This document shows positions 52,010 to 59,919 of a DNA stretch of 64,000 bases, piece after piece (the stretch's first letter is position 1; each line of letters begins with the position of its first letter). The position numbers were made by a program, and so were the translations under genes. The notes under the pieces were generated by a model, which saw nothing but the letters and a program-made list of their open reading frames with translations, did no database searches and was not told the origin of the DNA. Origin of the DNA: Pseudomonas solani. GTDB lineage: Bacteria > Pseudomonadota > Gammaproteobacteria > Pseudomonadales > Pseudomonadaceae. The stretch spans positions 5,762,501 through 5,826,500 of the forward strand of contig NZ_AP023081.1 in NCBI RefSeq assembly GCF_026072635.1, written 5' to 3'.

Positions 52010-53304
52010 TGGATTCTCACGACGTCGTGGGCCGACTTCAGTACGTTGATGTCGTTTCCGTGGCTGATGGCGACATTATCCAGCACCGCTTCGCGCATGC
52101 CACCCGGGTGCGTCAGGCCGCCGGGGCGCCAGAGGGAGTTCACCCCGCCTTCGTTGCCGGTGGGCATCAGCACCTTGGGGTTCTCCACCTTGAGCATGTA
52201 GATCTCCTTGCCCGCCAGGGAGCCGGGATCATAGCCGAGCGCCGACTCCAGCACGGAGACATCGCCGGTCTTCTTGTACTGGGCCACCACCGAGGACAGG
52301 TCGGAGTCGGCCATGACGAACTTGTTGGGGTTGAACGCGGCGTATTTCGGGTTGGCGATATCGTCCGCCGTGAACAGGAAGGCGCCGCCTTCGTCCTTGA
52401 AGGTCTTCAGGTGCTTGTCGATGTAGGGCTGCTCGAGATAGTCGCCCGGTGGCGGCCGCGAGCCCTTGGGAATGCCCATGATGTCCGCCTCGGTGACGCC
52501 GGCCTTGTAGGCGGGCGTACGCGTGGTCGGCGCCGGCTTGCCCAGGCGCGCCATCTTCGGCCCCAGGCCGAGCATGGCCATGCCGGCCACGCCCTGCAGC
52601 AGGTCGCGGTAGCCAGGGCCGAGGCGGTCGCCCAGGTCACCCAGCAGCTCCATGCCGCCATAGATGGCACCGCCGATCAGCACGGTGGCCGCCAGGGCGG
52701 CCAGGCCGGCCATGGCCGCCACCACCAGGCCGACGCCCAGGGCAGCCAGGCCCAGGGCTTCGAGGCCGCTGTGCATCCAGCCTTCGATATCCAGCACGAA
52801 GGCGACCCGCTCGGTGGGGCCGCCGATGAAGGTGTTCTCGCTGCCACTCTTGATGTGCGCGCCGCAGACCATCTTGCTGGTGATGCGCGCCGCCGGCTTG
52901 CCGTTGATGTAGACGGTGGCGCTGCCCTCGGCGATGGTCACCTCGAAGGGCCAGATGGGGTGGTTGCAGGGCAAGCCGCTGCAGGAGGACGAGGCGTCAT
53001 CCCCGGCACGCATGGCGGCGCGGATGTTGATGAAGACGTTCGGGCTGCCCCGTATCAACACCCCCGTGGTGGGTTCGGGAAGGTTGAAAATGGTGTTCAG
53101 GCCCTTGAGGATCTGGAACATCGACAGGCCGCCCGCAGCGATAGAGCCGGCCATCACCGCCAGGGCCACGCCGCCGGTGGCCGCCGTGGCGGCGATCACC
53201 GCTGCACCGATCAGCGCACCCGCCACCGCGCCGGCGACCATGGCCGCCACGCCGAAACCGTGGGCTATCTCATCACCGAGCCGTGCTGCTGCCTGTGCAT
53301 CCAT
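52006..53304 (-). CDS. tse6: Tse6-type PAAR effector with C-terminal toxin domain
   Basis: A 432-aa T6SS spike-tip effector. The N-terminal part follows Tse6 closely: MDAQAAARLGDEIAHGFGVA, hydrophobic helices at about 15-62, a PAAR domain at about 75-165 (VLIRGSPNVFINIRAAMRAG, CSGLPCNHPIWPFEV, GSATVYINGKPAARITSKMV, SENTFIGGPTERV), and a second membrane region at about 180-245. The C-terminal domain (about 275-432) has YLEQPYIDKHLKTFKDEG, NKFVMADSDLSSVV, MPTGNEGGVNSLWRPGG and REAVL. This spacing recalls the NADase-like toxin of Tse6, but the toxin activity is not proven by sequence. It is encoded with its chaperone eagT6 46 nt upstream. Confidence 0.85.
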   Translation of the reverse strand: MDAQAAARLGDEIAHGFGVAAMVAGAVAGALIGAAVIAATAATGGVALAVMAGSIAAGGLSMFQILKGLNTIFNLPEPTTGVLIRGSPNVFINIRAAMRAGDDASSSCSGLPCNHPIWPFEVTIAEGSATVYINGKPAARITSKMVCGAHIKSGSENTFIGGPTERVAFVLDIEGWMHSGLEALGLAALGVGLVVAAMAGLAALAATVLIGGAIYGGMELLGDLGDRLGPGYRDLLQGVAGMAMLGLGPKMARLGKPAPTTRTPAYKAGVTEADIMGIPKGSRPPPGDYLEQPYIDKHLKTFKDEGGAFLFTADDIANPKYAAFNPNKFVMADSDLSSVVAQYKKTGDVSVLESALGYDPGSLAGKEIYMLKVENPKVLMPTGNEGGVNSLWRPGGLTHPGGMREAVLDNVAISHGNDINVLKSAHDVVRIQ

Positions 53305-53350
53305 GGGTTACGTCTACATCCTTGTTGCGGGGCGCCTCGCGGCGCTCGGT

Positions 53351-53785
53351 TCAGGCCGCCGGGGGCAGCGGCTTGAAGGTCTGCATCGCCTGCTTCCAGG
53401 CCGGCTCGTGGTACGGCAGGTCCTGGGGCGTGGTGGTGAGGGTGGCGATCAGCACCGTGGCGCTGAGTTCGATGAACACCTGGCGCAGCATCAGCTGGCG
53501 GCCTTCGCGCTGCCAGGTGTAATCCAGCAGCACGGCGGGCGAGCCCTGGATGTTGATGTCCCATTGCTTGATCAGGGCGAAGCCCGGCAACTGCTGGCGC
53601 GCATTGGAAAGCTGCTGCTCGATGTAGTCGGCGAACACGCCATCGCCCTTGCTGGGGTCGCGGCTGATGACGAAGCTGGCTTCCTTGGCGGGGCCCGTTG
53701 CGGGCAGTTTGAAGATGTTGATGCTCTGGTCCTGCCAGGAGTCCGGAATATCCAGATCCGCCTCGTGGAGTCGGTAGAGAGTCAC
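53351..53785 (-). CDS. eagT6: EagT6, DUF1795 effector chaperone
   Basis: A 144-aa DUF1795/DcrB-family chaperone that shields the membrane helices of the Tse6-type effector and loads it on VgrG. Family sequences are YRLHEADLDIPDSWQDQSIN, EASFVISRDPSKGDGVFADY, LPGFALIKQWDINIQGSPAV and LLDYTWQREGRQLMLRQVFI. The start is GTG (complement of 53783-53785). It is the first gene of the chaperone-effector-immunity operon. Confidence 0.92.
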   Translation of the reverse strand: MTLYRLHEADLDIPDSWQDQSINIFKLPATGPAKEASFVISRDPSKGDGVFADYIEQQLSNARQQLPGFALIKQWDINIQGSPAVLLDYTWQREGRQLMLRQVFIELSATVLIATLTTTPQDLPYHEPAWKQAMQTFKPLPPAA

Positions 53786-53965
53786 TGCTGAAGGCCTTCC
53801 CTAGTCTGTATCGCGCATGAGCGGGTCGCCGAATACCTCGCCGCGACCCGGGGGTGCGGGTTCGACAACCGGTGAGGCGAAAAATTTTCGGGGAACGCGA
53901 AACAAACATCAAGGAGCAAGGCCGCTGGATATGCCCCAGGTCTCGATTTATCTATGCGGGGAGCG

Positions 53966-53996
53966 GCCTGTCGGGTTTCACCCGACCTACAGGTCA
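53966..53996. repeat. GTCGGGTGAAACCCGAC-type dispersed palindrome
   Basis: CCTGTCGGGT-TTC-ACCCGACCTACAGG is a near-perfect palindrome at the 3' end of the small minus-strand gene. It matches the CGGGTGAAACCCG arm at 5233-5249. It could act as a terminator between the divergently arranged eagT6 promoter and the HD-hydrolase operon end. Confidence 0.6.
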
Positions 53997-54257
53997 GCCT
54001 GGAATCCCCCGGTCGGCGCCGGGAGGCTCCAGCAGCAGGTGATCCATGAGCCGTGCCCGGCATTGCTCGACGAAGGGCAATGCGCTGTCGAGGTCGCGGC
54101 CATAGCGCTCGAAATCCTCGACGCTGATGGCGTAGCGCTCCTCGTAATCCACCAGGCGATTGCTCACGGGGATGGCCAGGTAATGGCGGCCGCTGCCCTC
54201 CTCCACGCCGATGGCGAAACGCCCGGCGCGGCTCACCGCCACATCACGCCAGGCCAT
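53994..54257 (-). CDS. Small protein of unknown function, downstream partner of the HD hydrolase
   Basis: An 87-aa protein, MAWRDVAVSRAGRFAIGVEE onward, with SGRHYLAIPVSNRLVDYEER, YAISVEDFERYGRDLDSALP and FVEQCRARLMDHLLLEP. I do not recognise it. Its start overlaps the stop of the HD gene (ATGA), which strongly supports co-translation. It has no signal peptide or membrane helix. The last residues run into a dispersed palindrome. Confidence 0.75.
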   Translation of the reverse strand: MAWRDVAVSRAGRFAIGVEEGSGRHYLAIPVSNRLVDYEERYAISVEDFERYGRDLDSALPFVEQCRARLMDHLLLEPPGADRGIPG

Positions 54258-54685
54258 CAGCCCTCTTGCTCCAGCACCTGCAATGCCCTGTGGTACTTGG
54301 CCACCCGCGCCAGGTCCTTGTCGTCCAGGTGCGGCAGGCGCGAGACGTCGAGGTTGTCGCGGATGTCGGCGAGCTTGACCCGGCGGGCCAGCGGGTTGGG
54401 GCGGATGCGCTCGATGAAGGCCTCGTAGCCTTCGCCTTCGCGCTTGCTCAGGCAGTCGATGGCGGCCAGCACCGGTTCGGGGATGCCGAGGGCGCGCAGG
54501 TCGTCGAGGCCGACATCGCCGTCCTCCACCACGTCGTGCAGCACGGCGACCATCTGCGACTCGGCATCGTCGAAGCGCAGCATCAGGCGCAGGGGGTGGA
54601 GGATATAGGCCTTGCCGGCCTTGTCGCGCTGGCCGGCGTGCACACGGCAGGCCAGCGCGATGGCACGTTCGAGGGTGTCGTTCAT
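54257..54685 (-). CDS. HD-domain phosphohydrolase, small alarmone hydrolase-like
   Basis: A 142-aa single-domain protein of the RelA/SpoT-type HD superfamily. Metal-binding motifs are visible: ACRVHAGQRDKAGKAYILHP (His) and MVAVLHDVVEDGDVGLDDL (HD), with VKLADIRDNLDVSRLPHLDD supplying a further Asp. No synthetase domain is present, so it resembles Mesh1/SAH-type small alarmone hydrolases, which cleave (p)ppGpp or (p)ppApp. ATG at 54685 precedes the conserved NDTLERAIALA start. It is inserted between eagT6 and vgrG1b, which are adjacent in P. aeruginosa. Substrate and T6SS relevance are inferred. Confidence 0.82.
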   Translation of the reverse strand: MNDTLERAIALACRVHAGQRDKAGKAYILHPLRLMLRFDDAESQMVAVLHDVVEDGDVGLDDLRALGIPEPVLAAIDCLSKREGEGYEAFIERIRPNPLARRVKLADIRDNLDVSRLPHLDDKDLARVAKYHRALQVLEQEG

Positions 54686-55067
54686 GGAGGGCTCCGGGGT
54701 TCGGGCAGGCGGCGAGCATAGCACCCGGCCCCCGTCTCCCCTCGCCCGCCCCGTTGCCATGAATGTGAACCCCGTCTTGAAGTGGAGCGCGCATCGGGCA
54801 CTCGAAGAACGGGCGTCTGGACAGCGGAGCCGCTCTGCACTACAACAATCGCCGGCGAGACTCTGCCGCATGATCGGCACCGTTGTTTCTCGCCACCCCG
54901 AATGGATTCGCGGATATCGGAAAAAGCGCCCGGGACGAGCGTCGTCTGCTAATACTTCGACCAAGGTTTCCCCGGAAATCCCGGCCTGCCCGCCCCGCGT
55001 CGATACCCTGACGTCGGCCCGTTGGCGGTTCGCTCCGATCCCCAGTGGTATACGAGGCAAGGACAGC
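54686..55067. other. Gap between the HD gene and vgrG1b
   Basis: This 382-bp stretch between divergent genes contains no credible gene. It should hold promoters in both directions. The only AT-rich patches are near 54835-54850 and 54945-54965. I see no clear -35/-10 pair or sigma-54 site. Confidence 0.4.
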
Positions 55068-57293
55068 ATGGCAATCACACAACAGGCCCGCATGGCCAAG
55101 GTCAGCAGCCCGCTGGGGCCCAACGTGCTGGTCCTGGACCGGCTCGACGGCCACGAGGAGCTCGGCCGGCTCTTCGACTACGAACTGAGCCTGGTTTCGG
55201 AAAACTACTCGATCAAGCTGGATGCCCTGCTGGGCAAGCCCATGGGCGTTTCCCTGGAACTGCCCGACGGCAGCCAGCGCTACTTCCACGGCATCGCCTG
55301 CCGCTGCAGCCAGACCTCCGGCACCGGCCAGTTCGCCGGCTACCAGATCAGCCTGCGCCCCTGGTTCTGGTTGCTGTCGCGCACCTCCGATTGCCGCATC
55401 TTCCAGAACAAGACGGTGCCGGACATCATCAAGCAGGTGTTCCGCGACCTCGGTTTCTCCGACTTCGAAGATTCGCTGTCACGCTCCTACCGCGAGTGGG
55501 AATACTGCGTGCAGTACCGCGAGACCAGCTTCGAATTCGTCAGCCGCCTGATGGAACAGGAAGGCATCTACTACTACTTCCGCCATGAAAAAGAGCGCCA
55601 CGTGCTGGTGCTCTCCGATGCCTATGGCGCGCACAAGACGGTGGCCGACTACGCCTCGGTGCCCTTCTACCCGCTCGAAGACCAGATGCGCGAGCGCGAC
55701 CACATCTATGAGTGGTACCTGGCCCGTGAGGTGCAACCCGGTTCCCTGGCGCTCAACGACTATGACTTCCAGCGCCCCAGCGCGCGGCTGGAAGTGCGCT
55801 CCACCGTGAGCCGCCCCCACAGCAACGCCGAACACCCCTTGTACGACTACCCGGGCGAGTACGTGCAGAGCAAGGACGGCGAGCAGTACGCGCGCAACCG
55901 CATCGAAGCCATCCAGACCCAGTACGAGCGCGTGCAACTGCGTACCAACGCCCGCGGCCTGGGCTGCGGTCACCTGTTCAAGATGACCGGCTACCCCCGC
56001 GACGACCAGAACCGCGAGTACCTGATCGTCGGCGCCCGCTATTCGGTCAGCCAGGAAAGCTACGAAAGCGGTTCGGCCGGCGGCGTGCTGCAGTTCGAAA
56101 GCGCCCTCGACTGCATCGAGGCCTCCCAGGCCTTCCGCCCCATGCCCACCACCATCAAGCCCATCGTCCAGGGCCCGCAGACGGCCATGGTCGTCGGCCC
56201 CAAGGGCGAGGAAATCTGGACCGACCAGTACGGCCGGGTGAAGGTGCACTTCTACTGGGACCGCCACGACCAGTCCAACGAGAACAGCTCCTGCTGGATG
56301 CGCGTCTCCCAGGCCTGGGCCGGCAAGAACTGGGGCCATATCCAGATTCCGCGCATCGGCCAGGAAGTGATCGTCAGCTTCCTCGAAGGCGACCCCGATC
56401 GGCCGATCATCACCGGCCGCGTGTACAACGCCGAACAGACCGTGCCCTACGAGCTGCCCGCCAACGCCACCCAGAGCGGTACAAAGAGCCGTTCCAGCAA
56501 GGGCGGCACGCCGGCGAACTTCAACGAGATCCGCATGGAGGACAAGAAGGGCGAGGAGCAGCTCTTCATCCACGCGGAGAAGAACCAGGACATCGAGGTC
56601 GAGAATGACGAGACCCACTGGGTCGGCCATGACCGCACCAAGACCATCGACCACGACGAAACGGTGCACGTGAAGCACGACCGCACCGAGACCGTGGACA
56701 ACAACGAGACCATCACCATCGGCGTCGACCGCACCGAGAAGGTCGGCAACAACGAGAAGATCACCATCGGCGTCAACCGCACCGAGGACGTCGGCAGCAA
56801 CGAGACCATCACCATCGGCGCCAACCGCACCGAGAAGGTCGGCAGCAACGAGAACATCACCATCGGCAGCAACCGTACCGAGAGCGTGGGCAGCAACGAG
56901 AACATCACCATCGGCAGCAACCGCACCGAGAGCGTGGGCAGCAACGAGAACATCACCATCGGCGCCGACCGCACCGAAAGCGTGGGTGCCAACGAGCAGG
57001 TGGACATCGGCAGCAACCAGACCACCAGCATCGGCAAGAACGAGTCGCGCAGCATCGGCCAGAATCGCAGCACCGATGTCGGCCAGAACGACAGCGTCGA
57101 CATCGGCAAGAGCTTCTCGCTCAACGCCGGCGACTCCATCAGCCTGGTCACCGGTTCCGCCAGCATCACCATGAAGAAGGACGGCACCATCGTCATCCGT
57201 GGCAAGAACATCACCATCGACGGCTCCGGCGCGATCAACATCAAGGCCAGCAGCAACGTCGTGGTCAAGGGTCAGAAGATCCTGCAGAACTGA
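55068..57293 (+). CDS. vgrG: VgrG1b, T6SS spike protein with extended repeat tail
   Basis: A 741-aa spike, paralogous to VgrG1a. ATG at 55068 (MAITQQARMAKVSSPLGPNV) follows GAGGCAAGGACAGC. The gp27/gp5 body ends near residue 500 (PYELPANATQSGTKSRSSKG, NFNEIRMEDKKGEEQLFIHA). The tail holds nine 16-residue repeats of RTExVGxNExITIGxN (56682-57113), a longer beta-helix needle than in VgrG1a, then ISLVTGSASITMKKDGTIVI and NITIDGSGAINIKASSNVVV. It heads an effector island and probably delivers the PAAR/GHH effector encoded 2.6 kb downstream. Confidence 0.94.
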   Translation: MAITQQARMAKVSSPLGPNVLVLDRLDGHEELGRLFDYELSLVSENYSIKLDALLGKPMGVSLELPDGSQRYFHGIACRCSQTSGTGQFAGYQISLRPWFWLLSRTSDCRIFQNKTVPDIIKQVFRDLGFSDFEDSLSRSYREWEYCVQYRETSFEFVSRLMEQEGIYYYFRHEKERHVLVLSDAYGAHKTVADYASVPFYPLEDQMRERDHIYEWYLAREVQPGSLALNDYDFQRPSARLEVRSTVSRPHSNAEHPLYDYPGEYVQSKDGEQYARNRIEAIQTQYERVQLRTNARGLGCGHLFKMTGYPRDDQNREYLIVGARYSVSQESYESGSAGGVLQFESALDCIEASQAFRPMPTTIKPIVQGPQTAMVVGPKGEEIWTDQYGRVKVHFYWDRHDQSNENSSCWMRVSQAWAGKNWGHIQIPRIGQEVIVSFLEGDPDRPIITGRVYNAEQTVPYELPANATQSGTKSRSSKGGTPANFNEIRMEDKKGEEQLFIHAEKNQDIEVENDETHWVGHDRTKTIDHDETVHVKHDRTETVDNNETITIGVDRTEKVGNNEKITIGVNRTEDVGSNETITIGANRTEKVGSNENITIGSNRTESVGSNENITIGSNRTESVGSNENITIGADRTESVGANEQVDIGSNQTTSIGKNESRSIGQNRSTDVGQNDSVDIGKSFSLNAGDSISLVTGSASITMKKDGTIVIRGKNITIDGSGAINIKASSNVVVKGQKILQN
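56682..57113 (+). repeat. Nine tandem 48-bp repeats inside vgrG1b
   Basis: Each unit encodes 16 residues of pattern RTExVGxNExITIGxN. Units 4 to 6 are nearly identical at DNA level (CGYACCGAGAGCGTGGGCAG...), while units 7 to 9 are diverged (QTTSIGKNESRSIGQN, RSTDVGQNDSVDIGKS). They form the beta-helix needle. Near identity of the middle units points to recent slippage or unequal recombination. Confidence 0.85.
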
Positions 57294-57321
57294 GCCCGCG
57301 CTCGGTCAGGGAGTACAGAGC

Positions 57322-57768
57322 ATGACAGTCCAGATCCACACCCCCGCCGCCACCCGCCTCGACGGCGTGGTGATCGGCATCCTCCTCGACGTACCCGAGG
57401 CCTCCAGCCCGGTGGTGGCCTTCCCCGGCTGCCCGTCGGAGACCGGCATCACCGCGACCACCACCACGGTGCTCGCCCGCGAGGACATCGGCACCCAGGT
57501 GGCGCTGATGTTCGTTGGCGGCGACCCGGCCCAGCCCCTGGTGATCGGCCGCATCCAGCGCCTGCCGGAAACCCGCAAGGAACCGGCGGTGGCGCATATC
57601 GACGGCGAGCGCCTGGAGTTCTCCGCCGAGCGCGAGATCGTCCTGCGCTGCGGCAAGGCCAGCATCACCCTCACCCGCGAAGGCAAGGTGCTGATCAAGG
57701 GCGCCTACCTCTCCAGCCGCTCCTCCGGGGTCAACCGCATCAAGGGCGGTTCGGTGCAGATCAACTGA
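57322..57768 (+). CDS. DUF6484-like T6SS island protein (PA0096-like)
   Basis: A 148-aa protein: VQIHTPAATRLDGVVIGILL, VPEASSPVVAFPGCP, VLAREDIGTQVALMFVGGDP, QPLVIGRIQ, then HIDGERLEFSAEREIVLRCG and KASITLTREGKVLIKGAYLS. The second half (GKASITLTREGKVLIKG) looks like the VgrG beta-helix tip or the DUF6484 family, so it may cap or bind the spike. It lies 28 nt after vgrG1b and corresponds by position to PA0096. Function is unknown; ATG at 57322 follows CAGGGAGTACAGAG. Confidence 0.85.
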   Translation: MTVQIHTPAATRLDGVVIGILLDVPEASSPVVAFPGCPSETGITATTTTVLAREDIGTQVALMFVGGDPAQPLVIGRIQRLPETRKEPAVAHIDGERLEFSAEREIVLRCGKASITLTREGKVLIKGAYLSSRSSGVNRIKGGSVQIN

Positions 57769-57781
57769 CAGAGCCGCGCAC

Positions 57782-58882
57782 ATGGAATTGCTCAACGCCA
57801 CCCGCCTGATGGCCGCCTACACCCAAGGCCTGGCCCCCGACGGGCGCGAGTCCCTGGTGGTGGTCGCCAAGGGCACCTTCGACCTGCCGCTGGACGGCAG
57901 CGAAGCGCGCCTGGCCGAGGTCCAGCGCCCGCTGCTGATGGCCGACGAATACGTCGGCGAGCCCGGCCTCTCGGCGCCACGCCAGGAAATGGACTTCGCC
58001 CCGCTCAAACCCTTCTGCGACGTGCTGGTGATGGGCAAGGCCCACGCCCCCAACGGCCGCCCCGCCACCCAGATCACCGCCGGCATCCGCGTCGGCCGCG
58101 TCAGCAAGGCCTTCAGCGTGCTCGGCCCGCGCCAGTGGCAGCCCGGCATGCTCGGCGCCAGCCCCGGCGTGCCGCAGCCCTTCCTCGAACAGGACATCGG
58201 CTACGCCCACGCCTTCGGCGGCAGCCGCGCCATGGCCGACCGCCCGGATTTCGCCGAGACCTACCTGCCCAACCCGGCCGGCACCGGCTGGTACCCGAAG
58301 AGCGCCGGCACCGCCGAGATCGTCGGCATGCCCATGCCCAACACCGAAGCCCTGGGCCAGCCCATCGACGGCCCCCACGGCGACTTCACCCCCATGGCCC
58401 TCGGCCCCATCGGCCGCCACTGGCCACCGCGCATCGGCTACGCCGGCACCTACGACGACGCCTGGCTGGCCGACCACTTCCCTTTCCTGCCACCGGACTT
58501 CGACCCCCGCTACTACCAGGCCGCCCCGCCGGACCAGCAGACCGAACACCTGCAAGGGGGCGAGGACGTGCTGCTGCTCAACCTGACCAAGCAGGAACGC
58601 GCCGGCTTCAAGGTGCCGAGGATGCAGGTGCCGGTGACCTTCTTCCTGAAGAAGGGTGGCCACGAGACGCTGCAGGCGGTGATCGACACGCTGGTGGTGG
58701 ACACCGATGCCGGCAAGGTGGAGATCACCTGGCGCGCGAGCCGGGCGTTGAGGAGGAACATGTTCGAGGTGGAGCAGTTGCTGGTCGGCTCACGTTCCCG
58801 TGCATGGTGGCGGGCACGGGAGCTTGGCAAGACCTACTACCCGTCCCTGGACATGCTGCGACGCAAGGAAATCAACCCGTGA
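57782..58882 (+). CDS. DUF2169-family T6SS effector adaptor
   Basis: A 366-aa DUF2169 protein (LNATRLMAAYTQGLAPDGRE, SLVVVAKGTFDLP, PLLMADEYVGEPGLSAPRQE, DFAPLKPFCDVLVMGKAHAP, YLPNPAGTGWYPK, PPRIGYAGTYDDAWLADHFP). DUF2169 proteins link PAAR effectors to VgrG in several T6SS. Position matches PA0097 in the P. aeruginosa vgrG1b island. Its stop shares a base with the next start (TGATG). Confidence 0.92.
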   Translation: MELLNATRLMAAYTQGLAPDGRESLVVVAKGTFDLPLDGSEARLAEVQRPLLMADEYVGEPGLSAPRQEMDFAPLKPFCDVLVMGKAHAPNGRPATQITAGIRVGRVSKAFSVLGPRQWQPGMLGASPGVPQPFLEQDIGYAHAFGGSRAMADRPDFAETYLPNPAGTGWYPKSAGTAEIVGMPMPNTEALGQPIDGPHGDFTPMALGPIGRHWPPRIGYAGTYDDAWLADHFPFLPPDFDPRYYQAAPPDQQTEHLQGGEDVLLLNLTKQERAGFKVPRMQVPVTFFLKKGGHETLQAVIDTLVVDTDAGKVEITWRASRALRRNMFEVEQLLVGSRSRAWWRARELGKTYYPSLDMLRRKEINP

Positions 58883-59919
58883 TGCAGGCACTCAGTATCA
58901 AGGGCGTCGGGATGGTCACGGCCGTCGGCCATGACGCCCTGTCCACCTGTGCAGCGATACGCTGCGCCATCGACAACTTCCAGGATACCCGTTTCCTCGA
59001 CAAGGGCGGCGAGTGGCTGGTCGGCTCCAGCGTGCAGCTCGAAGAGGCCTGGCGCGGCCAGACCAAGCTGGTGAAGATGGCGGCCAGGGCCGTTGCCGAA
59101 GCGATCGCCTCTACGCCTGGCCTCGATCCCGCGAAGACCCCGCTGCTGCTCTGCATCGCCGAAGAAGACAGGCCCGCCCGACTCGCCGACCTCGGCCCGC
59201 GCCTGATTCGCGGCATCCAGAAAGAGCTGGGGGTGGAGTTCCATGCCGACTCGAGCTTCATCGCCCGCGGCCGTGTCGGTGCGGCGGTGGGGCTGCTCAA
59301 TGCGCGCAAGCTGATTCATGAACTCGGCCACCGCCATGTGCTCATCGCGGGCGTCGACTCGTTTCTCAACGCCCCGGTCATGGAGGCCTACGAACGACGT
59401 GATCGCCTGCTCACCAGCCTCAACTCGAACGGTTTCATCCCCGGAGAAGGCGCCGCGGCGGTGAGCCTCTGCGCCCCGGTCGCGGAAGACCAACCGCAGC
59501 TGGTCTGCACGGGCCTGGGCTTCGGCATGGAGCCGGCCACCGTCGAGTCGCTCGACATCCCCCTGCGCGCGGATGGCCTCACCCAGGCCTTGCGCGCCGC
59601 ACTGCAGGAGGCCGGTTCCCGCATGGAGTCCTACGACTACCGCCTCACCGATCTCTCGGGAGAGCAGTACTACTTCAAGGAAGCGTCCCTCGCGCTCAGC
59701 CGCAACCTTCGGGTACGCAAGGAGTTCTTCGACCTCTGGCATCCCGCCGACTGCATCGGTGAATGCGGCGCGGCGATAGGCCCGGCGATGCTGGCGCTGG
59801 CGCACTCCGCCAGCCGCAAGGGCTACAGCCCCGGCAACAACATCCTCTGCCACCTGGGCAACGATGCCGGCCAGCGCGCGGTCGCCCTGTTGAGCTATCA
59901 GCGCGTGAGGGCTGCCTGA
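58882..59919 (+). CDS. Thiolase/ketosynthase-fold protein lacking catalytic residues (PA0098-like)
   Basis: A 345-aa protein with the beta-ketoacyl synthase fold (ALSIKGVGMVTAVGHDALST, HVLIAGVDSFLNAPVMEAYE, NSNGFIPGEGAAAVSL, AGQRAVALLSYQR). The expected nucleophile loop reads ADSSFIARGRVGAAVGL with no cysteine, and the GHxxGAAG histidine motif reads IGECGAAIGP. So condensing activity is unlikely and a structural or adaptor role in the T6SS island is more plausible. The start overlaps the DUF2169 stop and the stop overlaps the PAAR effector start. Confidence 0.88.
   Translation: MQALSIKGVGMVTAVGHDALSTCAAIRCAIDNFQDTRFLDKGGEWLVGSSVQLEEAWRGQTKLVKMAARAVAEAIASTPGLDPAKTPLLLCIAEEDRPARLADLGPRLIRGIQKELGVEFHADSSFIARGRVGAAVGLLNARKLIHELGHRHVLIAGVDSFLNAPVMEAYERRDRLLTSLNSNGFIPGEGAAAVSLCAPVAEDQPQLVCTGLGFGMEPATVESLDIPLRADGLTQALRAALQEAGSRMESYDYRLTDLSGEQYYFKEASLALSRNLRVRKEFFDLWHPADCIGECGAAIGPAMLALAHSASRKGYSPGNNILCHLGNDAGQRAVALLSYQRVRAA

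Noticed and set aside
54860..54890. Sigma-54 promoter near GGCACCGTTGTTT upstream of vgrG1b
   Set aside because: The GG at -24 is present but no GC at the required 10-bp spacing.
56682..57113. CRISPR-like array
   Set aside because: The 48-bp repeats are contiguous, in frame with vgrG and translate to beta-helix repeats; there are no spacers or cas genes. No CRISPR array is seen in the window.
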